From CAWUIO01 sp963922455 (GTDB lineage Bacteria; Bacteroidota; Bacteroidia; Cytophagales; Microscillaceae): 41,622 nucleotides of DNA. Below are positions 25,179-34,339 of this stretch, piece by piece. Positions within the stretch are counted from its first letter, which is position 1; each line of letters starts with the position of its first letter. The DNA lies in contig CAWUIO010000058.1 of NCBI GenBank assembly GCA_963922455.1, positions 1-41,622 of the forward strand. The letters are read 5' to 3'. The position numbers and the translations under genes are program-made. The notes beneath the pieces are model-generated. The model was not told the origin of the DNA. It searched no databases and worked only from the letters and a program-made list of their open reading frames with translations.

Positions 25179-26867
25179 ATGTACAAACTCACACCCAGCA
25201 TTCCTTTGGATGAAATAGAGGAGTATATTCCCGTGGAAATTTATCTAAAAGCCAGCAGGTACTTAGATGAAATCCTTGAGCTGGAAGAAATTTACGAGGG
25301 CATATATGAGGGTGTTGTGAGTGGTACCGAAGATTACCAGGTAAATCTAGAAATCAACCAGAGGGTATTGGTGGCTTGCTATTGCGACTGCCCCTATGAC
25401 AAAGGACTCCTCTGCAAACATATTGTCGCCTGTGTTTTATATCTTACCACTGAAAGTATTGAGGGGCAAACTTCTCCCCCCCCAAAAAAACCAAATGTGG
25501 CCGAAGAAGTAGAAGCATATTTATCCCGCATCCCCCAAGATGAACTTAAAAAGTTTTTGCAACAAGCCCTTATTGATAACTCATCACTAAGGACTAAATT
25601 TTTCCGACTTTTCATGGATACTTCCAAAGCTCAAAACCAAGACTATCACGTACGGGAGGTAGATCAAATTATACAAAAATGGGCCTTTCCCGGAGCCTAT
25701 CTAAATAACGAAACCGTGGAAGGCATTTCCGATGAACTCCAAGAGCTTTTAGATATTGCCGGGCAGCAAATAGCCAAAAAACAATACGAAATTGGCTTTA
25801 ATATTTGCAAGGCTATTCTCAGCAAAATCGCCCCGTTTATCTATGATGCCGACGATAGCTTGGGCTATTTTAATGACCTGTTGCTAGAATCTTTGGATTT
25901 TCTGGGGGATATTGCTTTCGAGAACCCTCCTACCCCTCTAAAAAATAAGCTTTTTACATTTTGTATAGAGGCTTATACTTCTGAAGAATATCACGATTGG
26001 GGCTTCGAGACCAGGCTGCTAGAAATAGCCTTGCAAGTAGCCGAAACCGAAGCCCAATACCAAAGCCTCTTAGCGATCACTACCCGGCCTACCGAGACCG
26101 AATTTGAATCGGAAGAATTGGATGTAATTACCTTTGATATCCTGGAAAAGATAAAAGACTACGGGGCCGCTAAGGAATTTGCCTTATCCAAATCTCCGGG
26201 CCAGCATCTTCGTCAAAAACTTATTGAGGATTACCTCGAGCAAGAAGATTTTGACAAAGTGGCCCAGCTCGCTCTGGAGGGTACCGTAAAAGATAAAGAC
26301 CGAGGCCTCCTGGTAAATACTTGGTATAGATATCTTCTCAGAATTGCCCAATGGCTAGAAAAAACCGAACACATAATCGAGTATGCCCACTACCTCTGGC
26401 TAAACGATCCAGATGATTATGACAGCTACTATTACCTCTTAAAAGAAACCCTGCCCCCCGCTCAATGGGAGAGCTTTGTCCAAAAAATGATCCAGGAAAC
26501 CCAAAATAACTACTCCCGGCAGCACCTAGAAGAACATATCTATATACAAGAGGAAAAGTGGGAACTACTCTGGAAGTATTTACAAAAAGATCCTAGCCTC
26601 CACCATATCCAAAGGCTAGAAAGCTATTTGGCTCCTATCTACCCGGAAAGATTTTTCTTATTGTACGGGCAGCAAATTACCAAGTTTATAGACTCATCCT
26701 CCTCCCGGGGCCAATACCAACAAGCTGCCCACTACTTAAAGCGTATGCAAAAGCTTGGAGCCGAACCCTTGGTCGTCAACTTAATCGAGCAATTCATACA
26801 AGAGCATCCCAGACGTAGGGCGATGAAGGAAGAACTAGACCGTTTGCTGACTAAAAAAAGCATGTAA
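25179..26867 (+). CDS. SWIM zinc-finger protein with helical repeats
   Basis: 562 residues. A SWIM zinc finger lies at 69-81: C69-D-C71, seven residues, then C79-K-H81 (CDCPYDKGLLCKH). The next 470 residues are helical, TPR-like pairs (for example YLEQEDFDKVAQLALEGTV, YQQAAHYLKRMQKLG), and the tail is basic. In bacteria such stand-alone SWIM proteins are often next to SNF2 helicases and may bind DNA or protein. No helicase is adjacent here. It is monocistronic and faces the glycerate kinase gene tail to tail. Confidence 0.8.
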   Translation: MYKLTPSIPLDEIEEYIPVEIYLKASRYLDEILELEEIYEGIYEGVVSGTEDYQVNLEINQRVLVACYCDCPYDKGLLCKHIVACVLYLTTESIEGQTSPPPKKPNVAEEVEAYLSRIPQDELKKFLQQALIDNSSLRTKFFRLFMDTSKAQNQDYHVREVDQIIQKWAFPGAYLNNETVEGISDELQELLDIAGQQIAKKQYEIGFNICKAILSKIAPFIYDADDSLGYFNDLLLESLDFLGDIAFENPPTPLKNKLFTFCIEAYTSEEYHDWGFETRLLEIALQVAETEAQYQSLLAITTRPTETEFESEELDVITFDILEKIKDYGAAKEFALSKSPGQHLRQKLIEDYLEQEDFDKVAQLALEGTVKDKDRGLLVNTWYRYLLRIAQWLEKTEHIIEYAHYLWLNDPDDYDSYYYLLKETLPPAQWESFVQKMIQETQNNYSRQHLEEHIYIQEEKWELLWKYLQKDPSLHHIQRLESYLAPIYPERFFLLYGQQITKFIDSSSSRGQYQQAAHYLKRMQKLGAEPLVVNLIEQFIQEHPRRRAMKEELDRLLTKKSM

Positions 26868-26968
26868 CTACCTTTATATCTGGGATATATGTTTCTGCTA
26901 CCAACCTTTTAAAAGGTATATCATGGGCTTCCCCGCGCATAGAAAATGGACTGCCCTCTTGAAAAATA

Positions 26969-27034
26969 CTGCCCGACCCCGGCGCCCCCCTTTTTCCTAG
27001 GGACAAGACGAAGTGAATCGCCGGGGGCAGCCCC
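26969..27034 (+). repeat. Dispersed repeat family 1, partial copy E
   Basis: Only the right half of the family is present: TGCCCGACCCCGGCGCCCCC, a variable loop, then CGCCGGGGGCAGCCCC. The stem GACCCCGGCG / CGCCGGGGGC is kept. It fills the gap between two convergent genes, ending 7 bp from the glycerate kinase stop, and is well placed to act as a terminator for both. A 14-bp palindrome ACCTTTTAAAAGGT lies just before it (26904-26917). Confidence 0.75.
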
Positions 27035-27040
27035 TAATTT

Positions 27041-28168
27041 TTATTCAAATTTTGCGAGGTAGGCCCCTAAGGCTTGGCTCAATTGTAGTAAGTAGGGCCG
27101 AGGATGGGCCATGGCCTCCTCTGGCGAGGGAGCAAAGTCGAGTAAACTCCATACCTTTTGGAGTAGGGTGCCTTGGTAATACAAGGAATCTAAAGAATTT
27201 TGCCCGCAGACTACCAACAGGGGCTTTTCGGAGGCTTGGCATAGTTCCAACAAACCACCCACGACTTTGCCTTGCAGCGATTGCTCATCCAGTCGTCCCT
27301 CCCCCGTGATGACCCAATCGACTTCGGCTACCTGAGGCTGGATTTGAAATGTATCGATAAACATCTGAATCCCCGGTAGGAGTTTTGCCCCAAATAGGGC
27401 CGCTAAGCCCCCCCCAACGCCACCCGCCGCCCCCGCTCCGGGCAAGGCTTGGACATCGATGAGCTTATGTTCCAAAAAGAGTCGGTGCAAGTGCTGCAGG
27501 CCCTGGTCTAATAGAGCTAGCTCTTCCCGATTGGCTCCCTTTTGAGGCCCATACACATAAGCGGCCCCTTCGGGCCCAAAGAAAGGATTGCGGACATCAC
27601 AAACAATTTCCCAATCAATTTCTCTCAGGCTTTCCGCGAAGGGGTCGCAAGTAAAATGGCTGATTTGGCTTAGATTTTCTCCCACCGGAAATAGCGCATG
27701 CCCCGCGGCATGGTAAAACGTATAGCCCAAGGCACTGGCAATCCCCAAGCCGGCTTCATTGCTGGCACTTCCTCCTATAAATAGGCGTATTTTCGAGTAG
27801 CCACGGCTTACAGCGTCCCGGATAAGTTCGCCCGTACCCCGGGTGCTGGCCCGCATCGCATTCCGCTCCTCGGGCCCGAGTCGCGCAATCCCTGAAGCTT
27901 GGGCCAGTTCGATCCAAGCGGTATCTTGGGAAGTAAAATAGGTTCCCTCTACCGGCCGGCCCAGGGCATCCGGCACGCTGAGCACCCGTTTTTCCATTTC
28001 CCAGATCTCTTGCAAAAGATCGAGGGAGCCGTCTCCCCCATCGGCCATGGGCTGCATAAAAATTTCGGCCCCAGGAAATTGTACTTCCAAACTTTCCCGA
28101 AGAATTTGACAAACTTCGGGGGCCGAGAGTGAGCCTTTAAATTTATCTGGAGCGATCAGAATCTTCAT
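27041..28168 (-). CDS. Glycerate kinase (GarK/GlxK family)
   Basis: 375 residues, the full family length. It phosphorylates D-glycerate, giving 2-phosphoglycerate in most GarK-type enzymes. Motifs: MKILIAPDKFKGSLSAPEV (1-19), MADGGDGSLDLL (about 41-52), ASTRGTGELI (about 107-116), FIGGSASNEAGLGIASALGY (about 129-148) and a C-terminal DWVITGEGRLDEQSLQGK. It is the last gene of a three-gene unit (hydrolase, symporter, kinase) with 24 bp to the symporter. In this setting it would use the glycerate released by the GH63 enzyme. Confidence 0.93.
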   Translation of the reverse strand: MKILIAPDKFKGSLSAPEVCQILRESLEVQFPGAEIFMQPMADGGDGSLDLLQEIWEMEKRVLSVPDALGRPVEGTYFTSQDTAWIELAQASGIARLGPEERNAMRASTRGTGELIRDAVSRGYSKIRLFIGGSASNEAGLGIASALGYTFYHAAGHALFPVGENLSQISHFTCDPFAESLREIDWEIVCDVRNPFFGPEGAAYVYGPQKGANREELALLDQGLQHLHRLFLEHKLIDVQALPGAGAAGGVGGGLAALFGAKLLPGIQMFIDTFQIQPQVAEVDWVITGEGRLDEQSLQGKVVGGLLELCQASEKPLLVVCGQNSLDSLYYQGTLLQKVWSLLDFAPSPEEAMAHPRPYLLQLSQALGAYLAKFE

Positions 28169-28192
28169 AATTGGCTGGGAGGATAATCCCGT

Positions 28193-29848
28193 TTAACCGT
28201 AGAATAAATTTTGAAGTAGACCGGGCAAGGCGTAAGAAACCAGCATAATCACCAGGAAAAAGCCTATCAAGATAAGAGGCTCTCTGCTCACAAAGTCGGC
28301 CCATCTTATCTTGGCTACGTCTTCCTTTCTGCCGGGCGCATTCGGGCTCAGACTACTCACCAACAAAGCAATAAAGACTGTCAAAAAGAAACCAGTAAAA
28401 TTTAACCATATCCAAAAGATGTGTACCCCTATGTCAATCCCCAAAATGCTTTGCATACGCTCAGAAATGAGTAGATTGATCAGTACCGAAATGATAATGC
28501 CCGCTTTCATCCCGGCCGAGTTTACATTCTTGGCATAAATGGCCAGCATGAAAGTAGCCAAGACCGTCCCATAAAATACAGAACCAATCGCATTGATAAT
28601 CTCAATCACCGGGCTATCGCTGCCCCCAAACAAGTAGGCTGCCCCTATACACACCACACCCCAAAAGACAACCGATAAGCGGGATAGCTGTAAATACCGC
28701 CGATTGTCTAGTTTAGTTTCTCCCCGATTGAAGTAGTCTTCTACGGTAACGGCCGCCAAGGAATTGACCGTTGAGCTTAAGGAAGACATGGTAGCCGATA
28801 AAATCCCAATCATCAAAATCCCGATAATGCCGTGGGGTAAATATTGTAAGATGAATACCGGCATCATCATATCGGGCTTTATACCACTTTTGGCAAATTC
28901 CTCCGGGAAATGGTTTTGGGTTACTTCCCGCATGGCCTCCATATATTCCGGGGTAGTGAGCGCCACGGCTCCGATAAGTAAACCCATCATACAATAGACC
29001 AATACCACGATAAATCGAAGCAAGCCATTGGCTAGCAACAATTGCCGAATGGTGTTTTCGTTCCGGGCTGAGAGCAAACGTTGGGCTTGGGTTTGGTCAC
29101 ATCCGTAGTACGACATGTATAAGAAAAGTCCGCCTACCAACATAGGCAGCAACCCGTATTCTTCTCCTTTTTGGGTCCCCCAATTATAGTCTATCACCTG
29201 AAACCGGGCCGTATCAAAGGCTACCGGAAAGCCCCCTTGCGCTTCTATCATAGACCAGGCATAGCCCAGACATATCAATAATCCCAAAAACAAAATGATC
29301 ATCTGGATGGTGTCCCCCCAAACGACCGCCTTCATCCCCCCTTGCCAAGAGTAAATGATGGTAATGATGCTTATGATGAGAATGGTATACGTAAAATCTA
29401 TCTCCAAAACAGCTTGCAGGATAAACGCAATCGTATACACCATCACCCCAGTACCCAAGGCCCGGCTGATTTGAAAAACCACACTCAAAATCAAACGCGT
29501 GGAGTAATCAAACCGTCGCTCGATGTACTCATAAATGCTAATTACCCCCGAGCGAAAAATAGGCGGAATAATAAGGAGCATAATAAAAATCATCGCCAAA
29601 GGCACAGCCAACTCAAAAGTAAGCCACTTCATCCCTCCGTTAAGCTTTAAGCCTACAAAGGCCGGGGCCGATATAAAACTAATCGCCGATAACTGGGTAG
29701 CCATGGTAGACAAACTCAAGGGAAACCAGCCCAAGGAATTCCCCCCCAAGAAATAATCTTTGGAGTCCTTATTATTCTTAAACAGGTAACCCAGGCTCAA
29801 AAAGCCGATGATGTAGATGACAATGATGAGGTAATCTAGAAAATTCAC
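28193..29848 (-). CDS. Sodium:solute symporter (SSS family)
   Basis: 551 residues with about 13-14 membrane segments. SSS features: an N-terminal DYLIIVIYIIGFLSLGYLF, the LGGNSLGWFPLSLSTMATQL segment (34-53) typical of the first sodium-binding helix, RRFDYSTRLILSVVF, and the YFGCDQT-like YYGCDQTQAQRLLSARNE (about 249-266). It couples sodium entry to uptake of a solute. It lies between the GH63 gene (11 bp) and the glycerate kinase gene (24 bp), so glucosylglycerate, mannosylglycerate or a breakdown product is the inferred cargo. Sugars or other organic solutes remain possible. Confidence 0.92.
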   Translation of the reverse strand: MNFLDYLIIVIYIIGFLSLGYLFKNNKDSKDYFLGGNSLGWFPLSLSTMATQLSAISFISAPAFVGLKLNGGMKWLTFELAVPLAMIFIMLLIIPPIFRSGVISIYEYIERRFDYSTRLILSVVFQISRALGTGVMVYTIAFILQAVLEIDFTYTILIISIITIIYSWQGGMKAVVWGDTIQMIILFLGLLICLGYAWSMIEAQGGFPVAFDTARFQVIDYNWGTQKGEEYGLLPMLVGGLFLYMSYYGCDQTQAQRLLSARNENTIRQLLLANGLLRFIVVLVYCMMGLLIGAVALTTPEYMEAMREVTQNHFPEEFAKSGIKPDMMMPVFILQYLPHGIIGILMIGILSATMSSLSSTVNSLAAVTVEDYFNRGETKLDNRRYLQLSRLSVVFWGVVCIGAAYLFGGSDSPVIEIINAIGSVFYGTVLATFMLAIYAKNVNSAGMKAGIIISVLINLLISERMQSILGIDIGVHIFWIWLNFTGFFLTVFIALLVSSLSPNAPGRKEDVAKIRWADFVSREPLILIGFFLVIMLVSYALPGLLQNLFYG

Positions 29849-29859
29849 AAGCGTAGGGT

Positions 29860-31191
29860 TTAGGGTGCCATAATAAAATCAACCACACTCGAGGCCGTCC
29901 AGGAGAAATGATCTCCTCCGTAACCTCCGTGTTCTTTTTGCATCAAGTCTTTTTGAGCTTCAAAATACTCATGAAAGCCAAAACGCTCAACGAGTTCCAA
30001 GAAGTTGTGCCGTACATTATGGGCGAGTTCATGCATCCCGTATTGCTTTAAGCCATGGCACACCATCCAGTTCATCTGGGGCCAGATGGGTCCCCGCCAA
30101 TAGCGTTTGGAGTCATAGAGAGGATGCTTCACATCAAAGCTAGGCACAATCATATAGTTTTGTCCTACCAATTCTTCCAAGTATTGGCTCATCTTTCGGG
30201 CTTTATCTGGCGAGGGCACCCCGGCCAGCAAGGCACTCAGCCCCCCAATTTCCCAAAAAGGCAGGTGTTTCTTTTGGCGTAAATCGTAGCCGCAATACGT
30301 CTGTAACGCTTCCTGCCAAAATTTTTGCTCATAGGACTGGATGCTTTGGCTTTGTTTTTCCCGAATGCTTCCCGTATCGATGCCAAAGCGCTCACCCAAT
30401 TCCATCAAGGACTGATTGGACCGGATAAGCATGGCATTCATCAGGCTATCTTGGATCAAAAACTCAGAATCTTGGGCGATCCCCTCCCCTTCGTATCGGT
30501 GACGCTTGCCCAAAAGTAACAGGTAAACATATTGATCGTATTGTTGGCTCGTGGGCCTTTCACTGGCATCGGCCACGCTCAAATCCCGTCTTTGGTAGGT
30601 AGGGAGTTGGGCTTTGTTCAAATCAATAAGACTCAAAGCATCATCCCAAAGCGGTGAATTATCCCGTCCCGATTCCCAGGGGTGGTACATATATAGCAAG
30701 CCCTCGTGGAATGGGTCCCGCTGCGCATAGAAAAATTCGTGAAAACGGATTACCGCCGGTAAACTCTGTCTTACAAAATCTACCACCGTGGCATTATCAG
30801 CGTTTTTGTCTAGCATTTGCTCCAAGGCCAAGCCCAGTATGGGAGGGTTACTGATGCCCGAGGTTTTCAAATCTTTAGGCGCTCCCGGATTAACCGATGA
30901 GTCCCAAAAATCCCAATTGGGAAAATAGCCTTCTTCATTTTTTGAGTGAAATAAAATATGCGGGATCATGCCATTTTCCCACTGGCCCCTGAGCAGGGCT
31001 TGTAATTCTGAAATCGCCGCCTCAACCTTGTAATTTGACATGCCCATGCTTACAAAGCAAGAATCCCAATTCCATTGAAAAGGGTATAGTTTGGGGCTAG
31101 GTACCGTAAATCCTCCCCGGTCATTTCCTTGGAGAATGTGTTTTGCTTCTTCTAGCAAACGCGCTTCATCAATATTCATATGCTTAGCCAT
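29860..31191 (-). CDS. GH63 glycoside hydrolase, probable glucosylglycerate/mannosylglycerate hydrolase
   Basis: 443 residues, the size of single-domain bacterial GH63 hydrolases that split glucosylglycerate or mannosylglycerate into sugar and glycerate. No signal peptide, so cytoplasmic. It is an (alpha/alpha)6 barrel with YPFQWNWDS (36-44; Tyr36, Trp40, Asp43), the acid region PWESGRDNSP with Asp177, a putative glycerate clamp (Arg212 and Tyr218 in ERPTSQQYDQ), YWRGPIWPQMNW (364-375), and a base-like Glu408 in FHEYFEA before FSWTA. From memory of the Mycolicibacterium glucosylglycerate hydrolase and Thermus mannosylglycerate hydrolase structures, these positions and spacings correspond. The linked glycerate kinase supports the reading. 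The sugar (glucose or mannose) is undecided. It starts MAKHM; Met5 is an alternative. Confidence 0.82.
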   Translation of the reverse strand: MAKHMNIDEARLLEEAKHILQGNDRGGFTVPSPKLYPFQWNWDSCFVSMGMSNYKVEAAISELQALLRGQWENGMIPHILFHSKNEEGYFPNWDFWDSSVNPGAPKDLKTSGISNPPILGLALEQMLDKNADNATVVDFVRQSLPAVIRFHEFFYAQRDPFHEGLLYMYHPWESGRDNSPLWDDALSLIDLNKAQLPTYQRRDLSVADASERPTSQQYDQYVYLLLLGKRHRYEGEGIAQDSEFLIQDSLMNAMLIRSNQSLMELGERFGIDTGSIREKQSQSIQSYEQKFWQEALQTYCGYDLRQKKHLPFWEIGGLSALLAGVPSPDKARKMSQYLEELVGQNYMIVPSFDVKHPLYDSKRYWRGPIWPQMNWMVCHGLKQYGMHELAHNVRHNFLELVERFGFHEYFEAQKDLMQKEHGGYGGDHFSWTASSVVDFIMAP

Positions 31192-31329
31192 TAATGCTTT
31201 TATGAAGAAAAGGGGGCGTCCTTCTTTTGGCTTAGCCCCCCAAATTCTTCTTATTTTAAATTATTTCTATAAAGGGCTTGTGGTTTTAAGTAAATTGGTG
31301 ATGGCCTCAAAAATAGCTTCCCAGTTTTT

Positions 31330-31457
31330 GGGGCTTACCCGCGCTAGCCCATCCCCTGCTTGAGAGAAGGTAGTGCCTGCGCGGGTCGGGCTCTCGCTAC
31401 TCGCCGGCCTACCCACCACCAGCGGCGGGCTCAAACAGGCCGCTCCATCCCTAAGCC
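31330..31457 (-). repeat. Dispersed repeat family 1, copy F
   Basis: Minus-orientation copy: GGGGCTTACCCGCGC, TGCGCGGGTCGGGCTCTCGC, TACTCGCCGGCC, GCGGGCTCAAACAGGCCGCT and CCATCCCTAAGCC. The stem ACCCGCGC / GCGCGGGT is perfect. It lies between the 3' end of the TonB receptor gene (105 bp away) and the GH63 start, so it may end or attenuate receptor transcription before the hydrolase operon. Confidence 0.85.
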
Positions 31458-31562
31458 AATGAAAACCAAGTATATAAACCCACCACAAATTACAAGATAT
31501 TTAAAGGAAGTGGCCAAAATTTGCCTTTTTTCTTAGGAAGTGGAAATTCCGGCCCTTACCTT

Positions 31563-34178
31563 CTAGAAGCGAAACATCGCCCTCAAGGCAAGCCTACGCG
31601 GTAGAATAGGACGGCCTACGAAAAACTCGGAGGTACCCGTTTGGGCATTTCCTTGCCGGGGAGACCCTTCGGTGACCCCTTCGGAGTTAAACAAGTTAAA
31701 TACCGAGAATCCCAAACGGAGGGTATTACTATTTTGCCCCAGTTGGAAAGTATAACCACCTCCCACCCGTACCAGGCTGTAAGCATCCAGTTCGGCAGTA
31801 TTGGCATCATTGGCAAAGCGACGCCCTAAGACCGTAAGCGAAGCATTAAAATCTACTCCGTAGCGCTCGTAATTTAAGCCAAAGGTTCCCTTGAATTTAG
31901 GCTGTCTTCGCAACCAGTTTCCTTCTTGCTCCTCATTGCCCTCTACTTTGGTAAACTCGTGGTCTTGTAAAGTCAACTGGGCATTGACCCCCAAACCCTT
32001 CACCAACTGGTAATTTACCGTTGCTTCCAAACCTAAGGTTCGGGTATCTTGGGTGGATACTTCTTCAATTACCCCGCCTTGCCCGTCGTTTACGAAGTCA
32101 ATGCTCCGTCGATCTTTGAGGTTTACAAAAAAGGCAGCTACCGTTGCGGCTAGCTTTTTAGTACCGATCTTGGTACCAATCTCCGCTTGGTTGATGCGTT
32201 CAGTTTCATAGCTTTGGGGAGTTCCCGGAGCCGAGAAGCGAACTCCTCGTAGCTCTGGAAAGAAGTACCCCGTAGAAGCATTCGCGTACAGGTTAACCGC
32301 GTTGCTTAATTTCACAAAACCAGCCAAGATCACCGCAATGTCCGATGCCGAAACCTCTCCTTTATTGAAGGTATTGCTCCCTATTCCCGTCTCTCGGGAG
32401 ATAAAACCAACCGCCCTTTCCCAACGGAAACCAATATCAATTCCAAAGCCATCTCCCTTAATTTCATCCGCAAAATAGATCGCCGATTTGGAGCTTTGTA
32501 GGGTATTATTAGAGGTTTGACTACCACTTCCGTTGATAAAGCCGCCTGTAGCGTACTCTACTGTACCACTGGTATCCGCATAAGTCACGTTTATCAATCG
32601 GGGAGAATTACTAAAATCGCCCAAATACCGCCACAACCAGTTATCATCTTCGGCTCGGGTATTACTTAAATAGGTACCCACGGTAAAACTGTGCACGGTA
32701 TTTCCAATATCAACATCTTTAGTCAAGTTGAACTCCCCAGCAATTTCTTGCATTGGGCGACGACGATCCAAGACCCGGTTCTCAAATACCAGGTCACTGG
32801 CTGCCAAGGCCGCCCCATTGTCCACATAAGTAAAAGCCGCTGTATTTGGCAAGGAGCGCTCACTGAGGTAGCTCGCTTGGGTTTCGGGAACGTTTCGGGT
32901 ACCGTCCCCATCCAAGAAGAGGTTAAACCAGTGATCGTAGCGGGCTACTTTCACTTTGGAGTGGAAGTACCAATCTTGCCCAAAACTGTGTTGCAAATCG
33001 GCCATCAAATACCCTCCTTTGGTGATTACTCCGTTTTCAATGGGGCTCTCAAACCGTCCATTGGGGGTATCAAAAGCAAAATCGGTCGCCTGCCCGGTAA
33101 GCAGGGTATAAATGGTTTCTCCATCATTGCCCGTAGGCCTTTCAAAGTCCCCATCATTATTCACCAAAGGATAGGGCAGATAAAACTGCACATTATCATC
33201 AATCCACTGCCCGTAGAGGGTTACGGAGCTGTTGCCTTCATTAAAAAGTTTGCGCAGATTCCCCCGCACTTGAAAACCCCGGGTGTTCAAACCGGTTTCA
33301 AGCGGCCCGGCATCATAGCGATAAAAGCCCGATACCGCATAAAATAAATCATCTGCCAGAGGACCAGCCGACATGAAATCTGCCTTGACTCTTCCCTCTT
33401 CGGCCCATTCTAAGCCAAAAACATTTTCGGGAACCGCCGTACCACTAATACTGGTGTAGTTAATAATACCAGCCACAGATCCGGCTCCAAACAAGGAAGA
33501 AGCTCCCCCCTTGGTAAATTCCAGGTTACGGATTCCGATATCATTTCGGAAGTACACATCGTGGGCCGAAGAGTTTAAGCCAAACGTACTGATCGTAGGC
33601 AAACCGTCTACCTGTAAAGGTGTAAATTGGTACTGCCCCCCCGAAGGCATCCCTCTTACAAACACATTGGAGGCTACTTCCCCTCCCCCCCCTTCGGCGG
33701 TAATACCGGGGATTGCGCGAAGAATGTCAGCCTGCGAGTTAAAGGCTTCCACTTGTAGCTGCTTGGAGTTCAGACGGGTCAAAGACATTGGTGAGTTTTT
33801 CTGCGATCGCTCACTAAAACTCCCGGTAACAACAATTGCGTCCAGGCCTAAGGCATCTTCACTTAATATAAAATCCAAAGTAGCCGTTTCTCCCTCGCCA
33901 ACGCTGAGGTTTTTGATTTCTTGCTTATATCCTAAATAAGAAACCGCAATCACTAAATCGCCAGCCGGAACTTGAAAGGTGTATTTTCCACTGGCATCGC
34001 TTATGGTACCCGTGGTAGTTCCTTGAACTAGCACAGTTGCCCCAATAATAGGGCTTTGACTATCGTCCTTGACCGTACCCGTAAGGGTGGCTTGCCCATA
34101 GGCAAGCGAGGCCAGGCAGCAAAATCCTCCCATAAAGAGGAAGATTTTTTGGAGTGTTGAGCGTAGTAATTTGATCAT
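31563..34178 (-). CDS. TonB-dependent receptor with carboxypeptidase-regulatory-like N-terminal domain
   Basis: 871 residues, outer membrane. Signal peptide (1-28), then a CarboxypepD_reg-like domain (about 30-115; GTVKDDSQSPIIGATVLVQG), a plug (AIVVTGSFSERSQKNSP, ADILRAIPGITAEGGGGEV, EFTKGGASSLFGAGSVAGII), and a 22-strand barrel ending in Phe (ALRAMFRF). It imports a substrate with TonB/ExbBD energy. No SusD-like partner follows, so it is not a classic Sus pair. The AraC gene is divergent from it, and the GH63 operon follows on the same strand. This suggests that the substrate is the solute handled by that operon; vitamin or siderophore uptake cannot be excluded. Confidence 0.9.
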   Translation of the reverse strand: MIKLLRSTLQKIFLFMGGFCCLASLAYGQATLTGTVKDDSQSPIIGATVLVQGTTTGTISDASGKYTFQVPAGDLVIAVSYLGYKQEIKNLSVGEGETATLDFILSEDALGLDAIVVTGSFSERSQKNSPMSLTRLNSKQLQVEAFNSQADILRAIPGITAEGGGGEVASNVFVRGMPSGGQYQFTPLQVDGLPTISTFGLNSSAHDVYFRNDIGIRNLEFTKGGASSLFGAGSVAGIINYTSISGTAVPENVFGLEWAEEGRVKADFMSAGPLADDLFYAVSGFYRYDAGPLETGLNTRGFQVRGNLRKLFNEGNSSVTLYGQWIDDNVQFYLPYPLVNNDGDFERPTGNDGETIYTLLTGQATDFAFDTPNGRFESPIENGVITKGGYLMADLQHSFGQDWYFHSKVKVARYDHWFNLFLDGDGTRNVPETQASYLSERSLPNTAAFTYVDNGAALAASDLVFENRVLDRRRPMQEIAGEFNLTKDVDIGNTVHSFTVGTYLSNTRAEDDNWLWRYLGDFSNSPRLINVTYADTSGTVEYATGGFINGSGSQTSNNTLQSSKSAIYFADEIKGDGFGIDIGFRWERAVGFISRETGIGSNTFNKGEVSASDIAVILAGFVKLSNAVNLYANASTGYFFPELRGVRFSAPGTPQSYETERINQAEIGTKIGTKKLAATVAAFFVNLKDRRSIDFVNDGQGGVIEEVSTQDTRTLGLEATVNYQLVKGLGVNAQLTLQDHEFTKVEGNEEQEGNWLRRQPKFKGTFGLNYERYGVDFNASLTVLGRRFANDANTAELDAYSLVRVGGGYTFQLGQNSNTLRLGFSVFNLFNSEGVTEGSPRQGNAQTGTSEFFVGRPILPRRLALRAMFRF

Positions 34179-34283
34179 AATTATTCGTATAGGAGTAGTA
34201 TTATCTCTAGGAAAAATTATATTTATAAGGCAAAATTAGGAGGATCAAAGGGGAGAGAATTGGTGGGTATTTGCAAGTTTGTG

Positions 34284-34335
34284 GACTATATTGTCCTTTT
34301 TTATTAATTTTACTATAATTCATAAAAATATAGTC
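34284..34335. promoter_or_regulatory. Inverted repeat in the araC / TonB-receptor control region
   Basis: GACTATATT (34284-34292) and AATATAGTC (34327-34335) form a perfect 9-bp inverted repeat with centres 43 bp apart, about four helical turns. It flanks a promoter-like TACTATAATTC (about 34311-34321) and ends 4 bp before the AraC-type gene. It is a candidate regulator site; no data show binding. Confidence 0.45.
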
Positions 34336-34339
34336 ATAT

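Noticed and set aside
32691..33347. A 218-codon plus-strand frame opposite the TonB receptor
   Set aside because: It is antisense to a clear barrel-coding region and has no family features. Its openness follows from the codon pattern of the receptor gene.
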